Of a stretch of DNA of 24,507 nt, positions 13,320 through 20,973 are shown in pieces. The stretch is from positions 1 through 24,507 of the forward strand of contig CAYOBW010000090.1 of the NCBI GenBank assembly GCA_964402115.1, in the 5' to 3' direction. This stretch comes from CAYOBW01 sp964402115 (GTDB taxonomy: Bacteria; Verrucomicrobiota; Kiritimatiellia; UBA8416; CAYOBW01). The first letter of the stretch is position 1. Each line of letters begins with the position of its first letter. The notes under the pieces are model-generated. The model was not told the DNA's origin, did no database searches, and saw only the letters and a program-made list of their open reading frames with translations. The translations under genes were made by a program, and so were the position numbers.

Positions 13320-15520
13320 GATGCCTGTATGTCATCCCGGAGTTGTCGATCGGGGGCGCCGAGCGCCAGCTCCTGCTTCTGGCCCGCGAGCTGCAGGGGA
13401 GGGGACACGTTGTGCGCATCCTCGCCCTGCACGCGGCTCGCCGGCCGCTGCCGCTGGATTCCGGGCTTGACGTGGTGGTGCTGAACGTGCCGCCGCCGCA
13501 TGATCCACGCTGCCTGCCGCGCTACGTGCGCGAGATGCGGCGCTTTCGTCCGGACGTGCTGCACACCTTCCTGTTTGGGTTCGACTTGTGGGCGAACGTC
13601 GCCGCGCGGCTGTTGAGCGTGCCGTGCGTTGTATCGGCGCGGCGCGAATTGGCGACGTGGCAATCCCGCGGGCAGCGCTGGTGGCAGAATGCCGGGAACC
13701 GGTTCGTTGACGCGGTGGTGGCCAACTCGCTGGCGGCGGCGGAGTATGCCTGCGCCCATGAGCGGCGCCTCGACCGCGGCGCCGTCCACGTCGTGCACAA
13801 CGCCTGCGGTTTAGCTGCGACCGCGCACGGGGCGCCTTCGCCGTTGCCACCCGCGTGCGGCAAGACGCTGGTCTGCATCGCGAACTTCTGGCCGGGCAAG
13901 GGCCACGAGCTGCTGCTGCGCGCCTGCGCCGCATTGAGCCACCGGGTGGCCGCGTCGCTCTGGCTGGTGGGGGAGGGGGAGCGGCAGCCGGACCTGCAGG
14001 CGCTGGCCCACGCGCTGGGGATCGGGGCGCGCACGCACTTCCTCGGGCGCTGCCACGACATTGGCGCGGTGCTTGCGCTCGCCGACTTGTATGTCCACGC
14101 CTCCCTGCTCGAATCCAGCCCCAACGCCGTGCTGGAAGCGATGGCGCAGGGGGTGCCGGTTGTGGCGTTTGCCTGCGGCGGCGTGCCGGAGCTGCTGGAC
14201 GGTGGCGAGCTCGGCTGCCTGGTGCCGAACGGCGACGGCCATGCGCTCGAGCGGGCCATCGAGTGGGCGCTCTCCCACCCGGACGAGACGGCGGCCATGG
14301 CGGAGCGGGCGCGGGGCGTGGCGTCCACACGGCACGCGCCGCCCGAGGTGGCGCGGCGCCACGAGCGGCTCTATCGGAGCCTGTCGCGGCGCGCCTTGCC
14401 CGTGGTCAGTGAGCACGGCGACGGCGAAGCGGCGGAGTCCGTTGCGCTCTACACGGTCGGCGACCTCCAGCACCCGAGTACGCGCTACCGCGCCTTGCAG
14501 TATGTACCGGCCTTGCAGGAGGCGGGCTTCCGCGTGGTGCATTACGGGCTGCCCCAGCCCGGCTCGCGGCGGGTGGTTTCGACGGTTGCGCTCCTGCTGC
14601 ACGCCTGGCGCCGCTGCCGCCAATTGCGGGAGGCGCGGCGGTTCGCTCACGTGTTTGTGCAGAAGGCGCTGACGCCCTCGCGCTGGCGCGGGCTGCTGCC
14701 TCGTCTGCTGGCCGGCGCGTCCGGCTATACGTTTGACCTTGACGACAACGTGCTGGACGGCGGGGGGTGCCTGCCCTTCCGGTGGCCCCTCGACCGGCTG
14801 CAGAACCCGGGCGAGGCCGTGACGCTCGTCCGGCACGCGGGGCGGGTTCTGGCAGGGAACGAAGCGCTGGCGGCGCACTGCGCGGCGTACAACGCCGCCG
14901 TGGCCACCCTTCCGACGGTTGTCGACTGCCGGCGATACTGGGTCAGTGCGGTCCCGTGTGTCCGGGCGGACGGCGCACCGCTGCGCCTGGTCTGGGTGGG
15001 ACAACGCAGCACGCTGCCGTTTCTGGCTGATATCCTGCCGTGGCTGCAGGGGGCGGCGGCGAACCTGGCAGGCCGGGCGCGCCTGGTCCTGCGCGTCATC
15101 AGTGACGGCGGCAAAACCCTGCAGCCCGCGCGGTGGCTGCCGCTGGAAGTGGAAACGGTCGCGTGGTCGCTGACCGGCGAGGTGAGCGACCTGGTAGGGG
15201 CGCACGTGGGCTTGATGCCGCTGCGCGACGACCCCTGGGGGCGCGGCAAGTGCGGCTTCAAGGCCCTGCAGTTCATGGCGCTGGGCATCCCGACCCTTGC
15301 CTCGCCGGTCGGCGTCAACGCCCGGATTGTCGAACACGGCGTCAATGGCTATCATGTCTCGGGGCGTGAGGAGTGGGTGCGGGGCGTCGAAACCCTGGCC
15401 CGCGACGAGCCGCTGCGGCTGGCCATGGGGCGTCAGGCCCGTGCCCGGGTCGTGGACGACTATTCGTTGCGGCGCTGGGAGCGCGCCTGGGTCGGGCTGG
15501 TGACGGGCGGTGCGGCATGA
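13316..15520 (+). CDS. Tandem GT4-GT4 glycosyltransferase fusion
   Basis: 734 residues from ATG 13316 (ATGA overlap with the preceding gene); the longer upstream frame would overlap GT2 deeply and is rejected. Module 1 (about 1-360) is a full GT-B enzyme. It opens with YVIPELSIGGAERQLL and has NFWPGKGHELLLRA for the donor phosphate. Its EX7E motif is ESSPNAVLE (E266, E274), followed by GVPVVAFACGGVPELL. Module 2 (about 373-734) opens with ALYTVGDLQHPSTRYRALQY and has YTFDLDDNV. It ends in GRGKCGFKALQFMALGIP, then ASPVGVN, where the EX7E glutamates are replaced by K645 and the following residues. That variant occurs in a recognised GT4-like subgroup. The protein probably adds two successive sugars, or one module is structural. 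Cytosolic face of the membrane inferred. Confidence 0.88.
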   Translation: MRCLYVIPELSIGGAERQLLLLARELQGRGHVVRILALHAARRPLPLDSGLDVVVLNVPPPHDPRCLPRYVREMRRFRPDVLHTFLFGFDLWANVAARLLSVPCVVSARRELATWQSRGQRWWQNAGNRFVDAVVANSLAAAEYACAHERRLDRGAVHVVHNACGLAATAHGAPSPLPPACGKTLVCIANFWPGKGHELLLRACAALSHRVAASLWLVGEGERQPDLQALAHALGIGARTHFLGRCHDIGAVLALADLYVHASLLESSPNAVLEAMAQGVPVVAFACGGVPELLDGGELGCLVPNGDGHALERAIEWALSHPDETAAMAERARGVASTRHAPPEVARRHERLYRSLSRRALPVVSEHGDGEAAESVALYTVGDLQHPSTRYRALQYVPALQEAGFRVVHYGLPQPGSRRVVSTVALLLHAWRRCRQLREARRFAHVFVQKALTPSRWRGLLPRLLAGASGYTFDLDDNVLDGGGCLPFRWPLDRLQNPGEAVTLVRHAGRVLAGNEALAAHCAAYNAAVATLPTVVDCRRYWVSAVPCVRADGAPLRLVWVGQRSTLPFLADILPWLQGAAANLAGRARLVLRVISDGGKTLQPARWLPLEVETVAWSLTGEVSDLVGAHVGLMPLRDDPWGRGKCGFKALQFMALGIPTLASPVGVNARIVEHGVNGYHVSGREEWVRGVETLARDEPLRLAMGRQARARVVDDYSLRRWERAWVGLVTGGAA

Positions 15521-16473
15521 AGGCCGCCGGTGCGCTCCTGGTCGGCATGCTGGCCTCGAACCAGAAGGCCAAAACGCTGCGCTGTCTCGACTCGCTGGCC
15601 GCCAGCGGCCGGCGCGCGTTCGACGTTTTCCTCGTGGACAACGCCTCGCCGGAACGGATCGGGGAGGCGGCACGCGCCTATCCTTGCGTAACGGTGTCGG
15701 TGCAGGCGCGCAACACGGGGTGCGCCGGCGGACGGAATCTCATTCTCGAGCACTTCCAGCGGGCCGGGGACTGGGAGGCGCTGCTGTTCCTGGACAACGA
15801 CGCGGTTGTGCCGGCGGAAGCCCTGGAGACGCTGCTGGCCTCCGCCGGGGAGTTGCGGCGGAAGGGGGTCCGCCTGGGCGGCCTGGGTCCGCATGTGGCC
15901 TACTACGACCGCCCCGATACGCTCTGGTGCGCGGGAGGCGCTTTGATCGACTGGCCGCGCTGCTGGTTCCGGGATTTCGGGCAGGGGTTGCCCGCGCATG
16001 CAGCGTTTCCCGAACCGCGCCAGCTTGATACCTTAACCGGCGGCTTTATGTTCGTGACACGCGAGGCGGCTCTGGCGGCCGGGCGGTTCGTGGAGGATTA
16101 CTTCATTTACGTGGAAGACACAGATTGGTGCTGGGGGCTGAAACAGTCCGGCTACGAGCTGTGGTCGGCGCCGCGCGCGCGTTTCCTGCACGACGCCTCC
16201 TCCTCGGTGGGCGCCCGCACGGCACGGTTCCACTACCTCCGCACGCGCAACCGCCTGTGGTTCTTCCAGGCGCAGGCGCCGGCGTCTCGCCGCACCGTGG
16301 TGCGCACCGTCTGGCGGGACGTGTGGCAGAACACGGTCCGCATGGAACTCGCGTCGGGACAGGCGCGCGCGGCCTGGGGAGCGATACGGGGGCTCCTGAG
16401 CGGCCTCCGCGTTCCGCGAGCCATCCTCGAGCGGGGCCGGCATGACGGCGCACGGAAGGGGATCGGGTCGTGA
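15517..16473 (+). CDS. Glycosyltransferase family 2 (rhamnosyltransferase-like)
   Basis: 318 residues from ATG 15517 (ATGA overlap). The sequence follows the WbbL/rhamnosyltransferase-like branch of GT2: FDVFLVDNASPERIGEAA, then NTGCAGGRNLIL, LLFLDNDAVVP (the DXD-type motif is DND), GGFMFVTREAAL, and DYFIYVEDTDWCWGLKQSGY with the conserved ED. The C-terminus has basic and aromatic residues after HYLRTRNRLWFF, again typical of this branch. The enzyme would transfer a deoxysugar or hexose to a lipid-linked intermediate. Assignment of rhamnose is only by resemblance. Next gene starts at a GTGA overlap. Confidence 0.87.
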   Translation: MKAAGALLVGMLASNQKAKTLRCLDSLAASGRRAFDVFLVDNASPERIGEAARAYPCVTVSVQARNTGCAGGRNLILEHFQRAGDWEALLFLDNDAVVPAEALETLLASAGELRRKGVRLGGLGPHVAYYDRPDTLWCAGGALIDWPRCWFRDFGQGLPAHAAFPEPRQLDTLTGGFMFVTREAALAAGRFVEDYFIYVEDTDWCWGLKQSGYELWSAPRARFLHDASSSVGARTARFHYLRTRNRLWFFQAQAPASRRTVVRTVWRDVWQNTVRMELASGQARAAWGAIRGLLSGLRVPRAILERGRHDGARKGIGS

Positions 16474-17264
16474 GCCGGTGCACGGACAACGGGGGCGTCC
16501 CCGACGTGCCCGCGGGGCAGTTGGCCGCTGGAACAGCGGCAACACCGCTTAAGCGGTTGTGCCATGCCCTGGCTGTCGCCATTGAACCCCTCCGTCGTCC
16601 GGGCCGTTTCTCCGTGTTCAACTATTCGCGGGCGCCAGCGCTTGCGCGCGCCGTGACCTGCACCGGACGGGTCCTCGACGTCGGTGCGGGTCGGCGACGG
16701 ATTGCGCCGCACGTGACCACCGTTGACATCGCTCCCGGGCCATGCGTGGACGTGGTTGCGGATGCCGAGGCGCTGCCGTTCGAGGACGGCTCCTGCGAAG
16801 GGGTCTGGCTGGAAGCCGTTCTGGAACATGTGGCCCGTCCCGACGTCGCCTTGCGTGAGGCCCGCCGTGTCTTGAAAGAGGGGGGCTGGCTATACTGCGA
16901 AGTGCCCTTCCTGCAGGGCGAACACGCCGCGCCGTCGGACTACCGGCGCTGGACGCGCCAGGGGCTCAGGCAGCTTTTCGACGACTGGGAGATAGAATGG
17001 TTGGAGCCGGCGTCCGGCCCCTTTTCGGCCCTGGCTTACCAGTTGCGGGTCTGCCTGGCGGCGTTGACAGCGTGCGGTTCGAACCGCCTTTACGGACTCC
17101 TGTTCGGGACGCTCTGGGCGTACGTCGTGTGGCCGGTCAAGTTCCTGGATGTCTTCGTTCGCAGGAACGCGTTTGCCTCGGCCCACGCTTTCGGCTGGGC
17201 GCTCATGGCGCGCAAACCGGCGCGCAAAGCCGCGGGCGCGACGGCGGGGGAGGGTGGCCGATGA
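16470..17264 (+). CDS. Class I SAM-dependent methyltransferase
   Basis: 264 residues from GTG 16470, which overlaps the previous stop as GTGA. Motif I is RVLDVGAGRRRIAPH (67-81), followed by TTVDIAPGPCVDVVADAEALPF, which is a normal Methyltransf_11 arrangement. GVWLEAVLEHVARP and ARRVLKEGGWLYCEVPFLQGEH complete the catalytic core, and DYRRWTRQGLRQLF is the region often seen in methyltransferases of glycan clusters. The C-terminal third has hydrophobic stretches (LYGLLFGTLWAYVVWPVKF) that could attach it to the membrane. Substrate is unknown; it lies between GT2 and the flippase, so a lipid-linked glycan intermediate is a reasonable guess. Confidence 0.84.
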   Translation: MSRCTDNGGVPDVPAGQLAAGTAATPLKRLCHALAVAIEPLRRPGRFSVFNYSRAPALARAVTCTGRVLDVGAGRRRIAPHVTTVDIAPGPCVDVVADAEALPFEDGSCEGVWLEAVLEHVARPDVALREARRVLKEGGWLYCEVPFLQGEHAAPSDYRRWTRQGLRQLFDDWEIEWLEPASGPFSALAYQLRVCLAALTACGSNRLYGLLFGTLWAYVVWPVKFLDVFVRRNAFASAHAFGWALMARKPARKAAGATAGEGGR

Positions 17265-18721
17265 CCGCGGATGTACCGCTGGGGATCTCCGCGCGGCGCA
17301 TCGCCGGCAACAGCGTGGCCGGCCTGGTCTGCCAGGTCGCCGGTCAGCTCCTCCTGTTTGCGCAGTCGCTGGTGCTTGCGCGGTACCTGGGCAAGGAAGG
17401 CTACGGCCTGCTGGCGTTCGCCTTTACGTTTGTGTCCTTCTTCGAGATTCCCGCCGTCATGGGCACCAACGTCGTCATCAACCGCGAAATGGCGATCCTG
17501 CGCGGGACGGCGGCCGCGACCTTCTGGCGCAGCGCGCTGGCGTTGCGCACCGGGCTCTTTGCCCTGGCGCTGGTGGCCGCGTTGGGCGTGGCGTCCGTGG
17601 TCGCGCGCGGCGACCACGCCACCCTGATCATCATGTGCTGGGCCTGCGTGGGACTCGTCACCAGCATCCGCGCGGCGTACATGGCGCAGCTGCGCGCGCA
17701 TGAGCAAGCGGGCTTGAGCGCCCTGATCGTGCTGGGACGGACGGGCGTCTACACGCTGCTCGTGGCGGCGATTGTCGCGGCGCGCGGATCGCTTGAGAGC
17801 ATCGTGCAGGCCAGCCTCGTCGCCACGCTGGTCGCGCTGTGGGTCGAGCGGCGCTGTGCGAGTCTGCTGGTGCCGGCCGGCGGACAGGTCGATCCGCTTG
17901 TCGTACGCGGGATCCTGCGCGACTCCTGGCCGCTGGCGCTGTCCGCCGTGCTGACGATTGCCCAGCTGCGCGTGGATGTGCTCGTGCTCAAGGCGCTCGG
18001 CGGGGATGCGGCGGTTGGCCTGTACGCGGTCGCGCTGAAGCCGGTGGAGGCCTCCTTCATCGTGTCGTCGGCGCTCGGCGCGGCGGCCTTTCCCGCGCTG
18101 TCGCGCCTGTTCGTCGGCAACCGCCCGCGGTTCGAAGCCCTGTGCCGCGAGCTGCTGCTGTTCCTCCTGCTGGCGGGGTTGCCGGTGGTCGCGGTGCTGA
18201 GCCCGCTGGGGGAGACCATGATCCCGCAGCTGTTCGGCGCCCCGTACGCCGCGTCCGGGCGCGTGTTCGCCGTGCTGTGTCTGCACGTGCCGCTGGGCTT
18301 CGTCAACGTGCTGCTGGTCAATACCCTCTTCGCGGCGCGGCTGCAGAAACTGGAGATGTGGGGCTCCGTCGTGGCGACAGCCGGTAACGTCGGCACGAAC
18401 CTCCTGCTGATCCCCCTCTTTGGCGCCCTCGGCGCGGCCGTGGCGGCCCTGGTCGGCCAGGTGGTGGCGCTGGCCTTCCTGGGGTGTGTCGTGTGGAAGC
18501 TGACGCCGTTTCGCGTGCCCTGGCGCCGCGTGCTCCAGATCCTGATGCTGGCGGCGCTGGCCCTGGCGTGCGTCCTGGTCCTGCGGGGACGCGTACACTG
18601 GGCGCCGCTCGGCGTCCTGGTCGGCGGCGCCTACCTGGCCGCGGGCCTGTTCCTGGTTTACGATCGGGGCCGCGCCCTGCTGGTGTTGGTGAAGGGCGAC
18701 GAGGGAGGATCGCGAACGTGA
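17261..18721 (+). CDS. Wzx-like polysaccharide flippase (MOP superfamily)
   Basis: 486 residues from ATG 17261, preceded by GGAGGG and overlapping the previous stop as ATGA. It is hydrophobic throughout, with about 12-14 predicted membrane helices. The opening, with RIAGNSVAGL, then FAQSLVLARYLGKEGYGLLAFAF, and the segment GGDAAVGLYAVALKPVE are characteristic of the polysaccharide-transport branch of the MOP superfamily. LLFGAP-like sequence (PQLFGAPYAASGRVFAVL) follows a family pattern. It would move the lipid-linked repeat unit across the inner membrane. This is the only clear export component in the operon, which favours a Wzx/Wzy-type or single-unit pathway rather than an ABC exporter. 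It is followed by the GT-C-like gene with a GTGA overlap. Confidence 0.87.
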   Translation: MTADVPLGISARRIAGNSVAGLVCQVAGQLLLFAQSLVLARYLGKEGYGLLAFAFTFVSFFEIPAVMGTNVVINREMAILRGTAAATFWRSALALRTGLFALALVAALGVASVVARGDHATLIIMCWACVGLVTSIRAAYMAQLRAHEQAGLSALIVLGRTGVYTLLVAAIVAARGSLESIVQASLVATLVALWVERRCASLLVPAGGQVDPLVVRGILRDSWPLALSAVLTIAQLRVDVLVLKALGGDAAVGLYAVALKPVEASFIVSSALGAAAFPALSRLFVGNRPRFEALCRELLLFLLLAGLPVVAVLSPLGETMIPQLFGAPYAASGRVFAVLCLHVPLGFVNVLLVNTLFAARLQKLEMWGSVVATAGNVGTNLLLIPLFGALGAAVAALVGQVVALAFLGCVVWKLTPFRVPWRRVLQILMLAALALACVLVLRGRVHWAPLGVLVGGAYLAAGLFLVYDRGRALLVLVKGDEGGSRT

Positions 18722-20001
18722 GCATGTGGCCGCGCAAGGCAACCCTCGTCGAATATGCAGTTGTGCTGACGGTCTTTGCGGCTGTGAACCTGCTCAGTTC
18801 CGCCTATCAGAAGCCCGTCTCGAATCACAATGGCATGGGTTGGGATGGCCCGAAGTACTGCCAGGTCGCGGAAGCCTTGTCGAAGGGGGAGCTGCCGCGG
18901 GCCGAGGCGCCCTACGTCTATCGCGTCGGAACCCCGTTTCTCGCTTCTGTCATTGGCAGGACCGACCTCGTGGCGGGCTTCAAACGCGCGAATCTTGCCG
19001 GCAATGTCGTTCTCGTCGTGCTCTTCATGATCTGGTTGCGCATGCATGTGACCAAGCCGGCCGTCAGGGTGCTGCTCGGCGTTCTGCTTGTCACTCACTG
19101 GTACGGTCCCGTGCGCTACGTTTACTACTCGCCGGTGATGGTGGACAACTGGAGCATGGTGTGGATGCTGGCCGGCCTCATCGGCGTCGAGCGTGCGGCG
19201 GCTGGCCCCTCCTGGAGGCTGATCGCCGGCCTGAGCGTGATCGCCTTTGTCGGCGCCTTCTTCCGGGAGACTACGCTCATCGTGCCCCTCGCACTGCTTT
19301 TCTTCGTCAACCCGATCGGATGGGACGGGGGGGGCAGCCCGTTTCGGGCGCGACTGTCGCGTATGCCGCCGCCGGCTTGCGCTGTCCCCCTGCTGTGCGG
19401 CCTGCTGGGGCTCGGGATCGTGCGGTTCTGCGCAGAACCGTCGGCGCCCTTCTCGCAACTGGAAACGACGCTATACTGGCTGTACGCGAAGCCGCTCCTG
19501 TCCTATGTGCACGCGTGGTTCATTTCCTACGGCTTGATGGTCGTGATCGTGATCTACTTCTGGCGAGAGACCGTGCGTTTCCTCGTTGCGCGCCAGCATC
19601 TGCTGGTCTTCCTTCTGGCCTGTGCGCTGTGCGGGTGGTTCGGGGGTTCCGACACGGACCGGCTCGTGTACTGGTCGATGCCGGTTGTCTACGTCCTCAT
19701 GGGCAGGGCCCTCGCGGGCGCCACGCTGTTCGCGCGAGCCCCTTTGCTGGCGCTGGTTCTGGCCGCCTTGCAGTGCCTCACGCAGAGGCTTTTCCTGACG
19801 ACCCCGGACTTCCCCAATCCGTCCTGCCATGCGTCTTTCCTGTTGTTGACCCCCCTCTGCAAGAATGACTACTACTTCAACCTCCTGTCGCACGAATGGG
19901 GGCTGCGGCCCGTCCAACTCATTTCCCTGCTGCAATACGCGGTCCTGGCCTTGTTGCTCCTGGCGTGGATGGATCACAGGTCCAGGCAGACAAGCGGGTG
20001 A
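18718..20001 (+). CDS. Polytopic membrane protein, GT-C-like (possible glycosyltransferase or polymerase)
   Basis: 427 residues from GTG 18718; GGAGGA ends eight bases upstream and GTGA overlaps the flippase stop. ATG 18724 is a less well-placed alternative. There are about 9-11 hydrophobic segments. After the first helix comes an extracytoplasmic loop with MGWDGPKYCQVAEAL (D43), then APYVYRVGTPFL. An acidic residue in the first loop followed by an AP-Y-R-P pattern is typical of GT-C-fold enzymes that use polyprenyl-phosphate sugars. No Wzy_C or O-antigen-ligase signature is evident. It may add a sugar on the outer face, or serve as the missing polymerase; the sequence does not decide. Last gene of the operon; its stop is 6 bp from the stop of the convergent methyltransferase gene. 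Confidence 0.7.
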   Translation: MSMWPRKATLVEYAVVLTVFAAVNLLSSAYQKPVSNHNGMGWDGPKYCQVAEALSKGELPRAEAPYVYRVGTPFLASVIGRTDLVAGFKRANLAGNVVLVVLFMIWLRMHVTKPAVRVLLGVLLVTHWYGPVRYVYYSPVMVDNWSMVWMLAGLIGVERAAAGPSWRLIAGLSVIAFVGAFFRETTLIVPLALLFFVNPIGWDGGGSPFRARLSRMPPPACAVPLLCGLLGLGIVRFCAEPSAPFSQLETTLYWLYAKPLLSYVHAWFISYGLMVVIVIYFWRETVRFLVARQHLLVFLLACALCGWFGGSDTDRLVYWSMPVVYVLMGRALAGATLFARAPLLALVLAALQCLTQRLFLTTPDFPNPSCHASFLLLTPLCKNDYYFNLLSHEWGLRPVQLISLLQYAVLALLLLAWMDHRSRQTSG

Positions 20002-20007
20002 GAGCGT

Positions 20008-20778
20008 TCAGCCTGGTTCACGGAGCGGCGCAGGTTTGCGTCTGCACACAGCCATTAACACGTCACAGTCGGAGAACTCCTCCTTGAGGAACCTGAAGTC
20101 CTCCACCTGTTTCTGACGGTGCTTGAAGATTCCGACGGCGAACAGAAGCGGCAGCAGCAGATCCTTCAGTCTTCTCAGGGGGGAGGCAGGACGACCAACG
20201 GGGACGGGGGCGTCTTCTGCCGTCGCGGTTCCGGCTGGCGCTGCGTCTTTCCGGGGAAGCAGAACCTGCCCGTACAACTCGATCTCGGCAAAGAACTCCT
20301 CGAGAAGCACCCGAAACTCTTCCGCAGAGAACTCCCTGACGTGGAATTCGTTCTCCGGCCGCCCCTCTTTCTTCCTCCGCGGCGTCGAGACCAGCAGCAC
20401 CCCGCCGGGCGTCAGCACGGCCTGCAGGGACGAAAGAAAAGCGCGGGCATCGGTCACGTGCTCAATCGTTTCGAAAGAAACGACGACATCGAACACGCTC
20501 CCGAAAGACTCCAGGTTCGCGCCGTCCTGAAGTTCGAACGAAAGGTTCGGCCTCCGGTACTTCGCCCTGCAATAGCGCACCGCCCAGGAAGAGATATCCA
20601 CGCCGGTGACGGCCAGCGCTCCGGAGTCGGCGAGCAGACAGCTGCCGTAGCCTGACCCGCAGGCGACGTCCGCCGTGTGCTTGCCCCGGCACCAGGGAAT
20701 CGCGAACGCATACCGGCTGAGGTGCTCCGCGGACATCCGCTCCCATTCGCGCGTTTCGGGAACCAGCCGTTCAACCAT
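20008..20778 (-). CDS. Class I SAM-dependent methyltransferase
   Basis: 256 residues from ATG 20778. A much longer frame is open upstream on this strand, but that part is antisense to the GH20-like gene and has no similarity of its own. A purine-rich stretch (GGGGAAAG) precedes ATG 20778. Motif I is ADVACGSGYGSCLLA (36-50), followed by TGVDISSWAVRYCRAKY and FDVVVSFETIEHVTDARAF. GGVLLVSTPRRKKEGRPENEFHVREFS is the usual later region of Methyltransf_11/23 enzymes. The C-terminus is basic and has one hydrophobic stretch (LLLPLLFAVGIF). It is convergent with the glycan operon and separate from it, so it may modify the same glycan or an unrelated substrate. Confidence 0.84.
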   Translation of the reverse strand: MVERLVPETREWERMSAEHLSRYAFAIPWCRGKHTADVACGSGYGSCLLADSGALAVTGVDISSWAVRYCRAKYRRPNLSFELQDGANLESFGSVFDVVVSFETIEHVTDARAFLSSLQAVLTPGGVLLVSTPRRKKEGRPENEFHVREFSAEEFRVLLEEFFAEIELYGQVLLPRKDAAPAGTATAEDAPVPVGRPASPLRRLKDLLLPLLFAVGIFKHRQKQVEDFRFLKEEFSDCDVLMAVCRRKPAPLREPG

Positions 20779-20935
20779 GTCTTTCCCCGCCCTTCCCGTA
20801 AGGTGTCCGCGCGCCGCAGCGTCTGGTGAAGCATGGCTCTTCTGACTGCGCAAGCACACTCCCGTCGGGACCTGGAGAAAACGGCTTTCGCATAAAGGCA
20901 ACGGTGCCAGAACTCCCTCTGAAGTGCAAGATCGT

Positions 20936-20965
20936 GTGCAATCGGGCGCTGTTCCGGTGTATACT
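20936..20965 (+). promoter_or_regulatory. Candidate promoter giving a leaderless mRNA
   Basis: A good -10 box TATACT (20960-20965) lies only eight bases before ATG 20974, with a weak -35 GTGCAA (20936-20941, 18 bp apart). No Shine-Dalgarno is visible between them, so transcription would begin at or next to the start codon. The remaining part of this 195-bp gap (20779-20935) holds nothing else I can identify. Confidence 0.45.
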
Positions 20966-20973
20966 CCCGCACC

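Noticed and set aside
13811..18742. 620- and 550-residue minus-strand frames across the GT4 fusion and the flippase
   Set aside because: Shadow frames of high-GC genes: low-complexity composition, no motifs, and the plus-strand genes explain the region.
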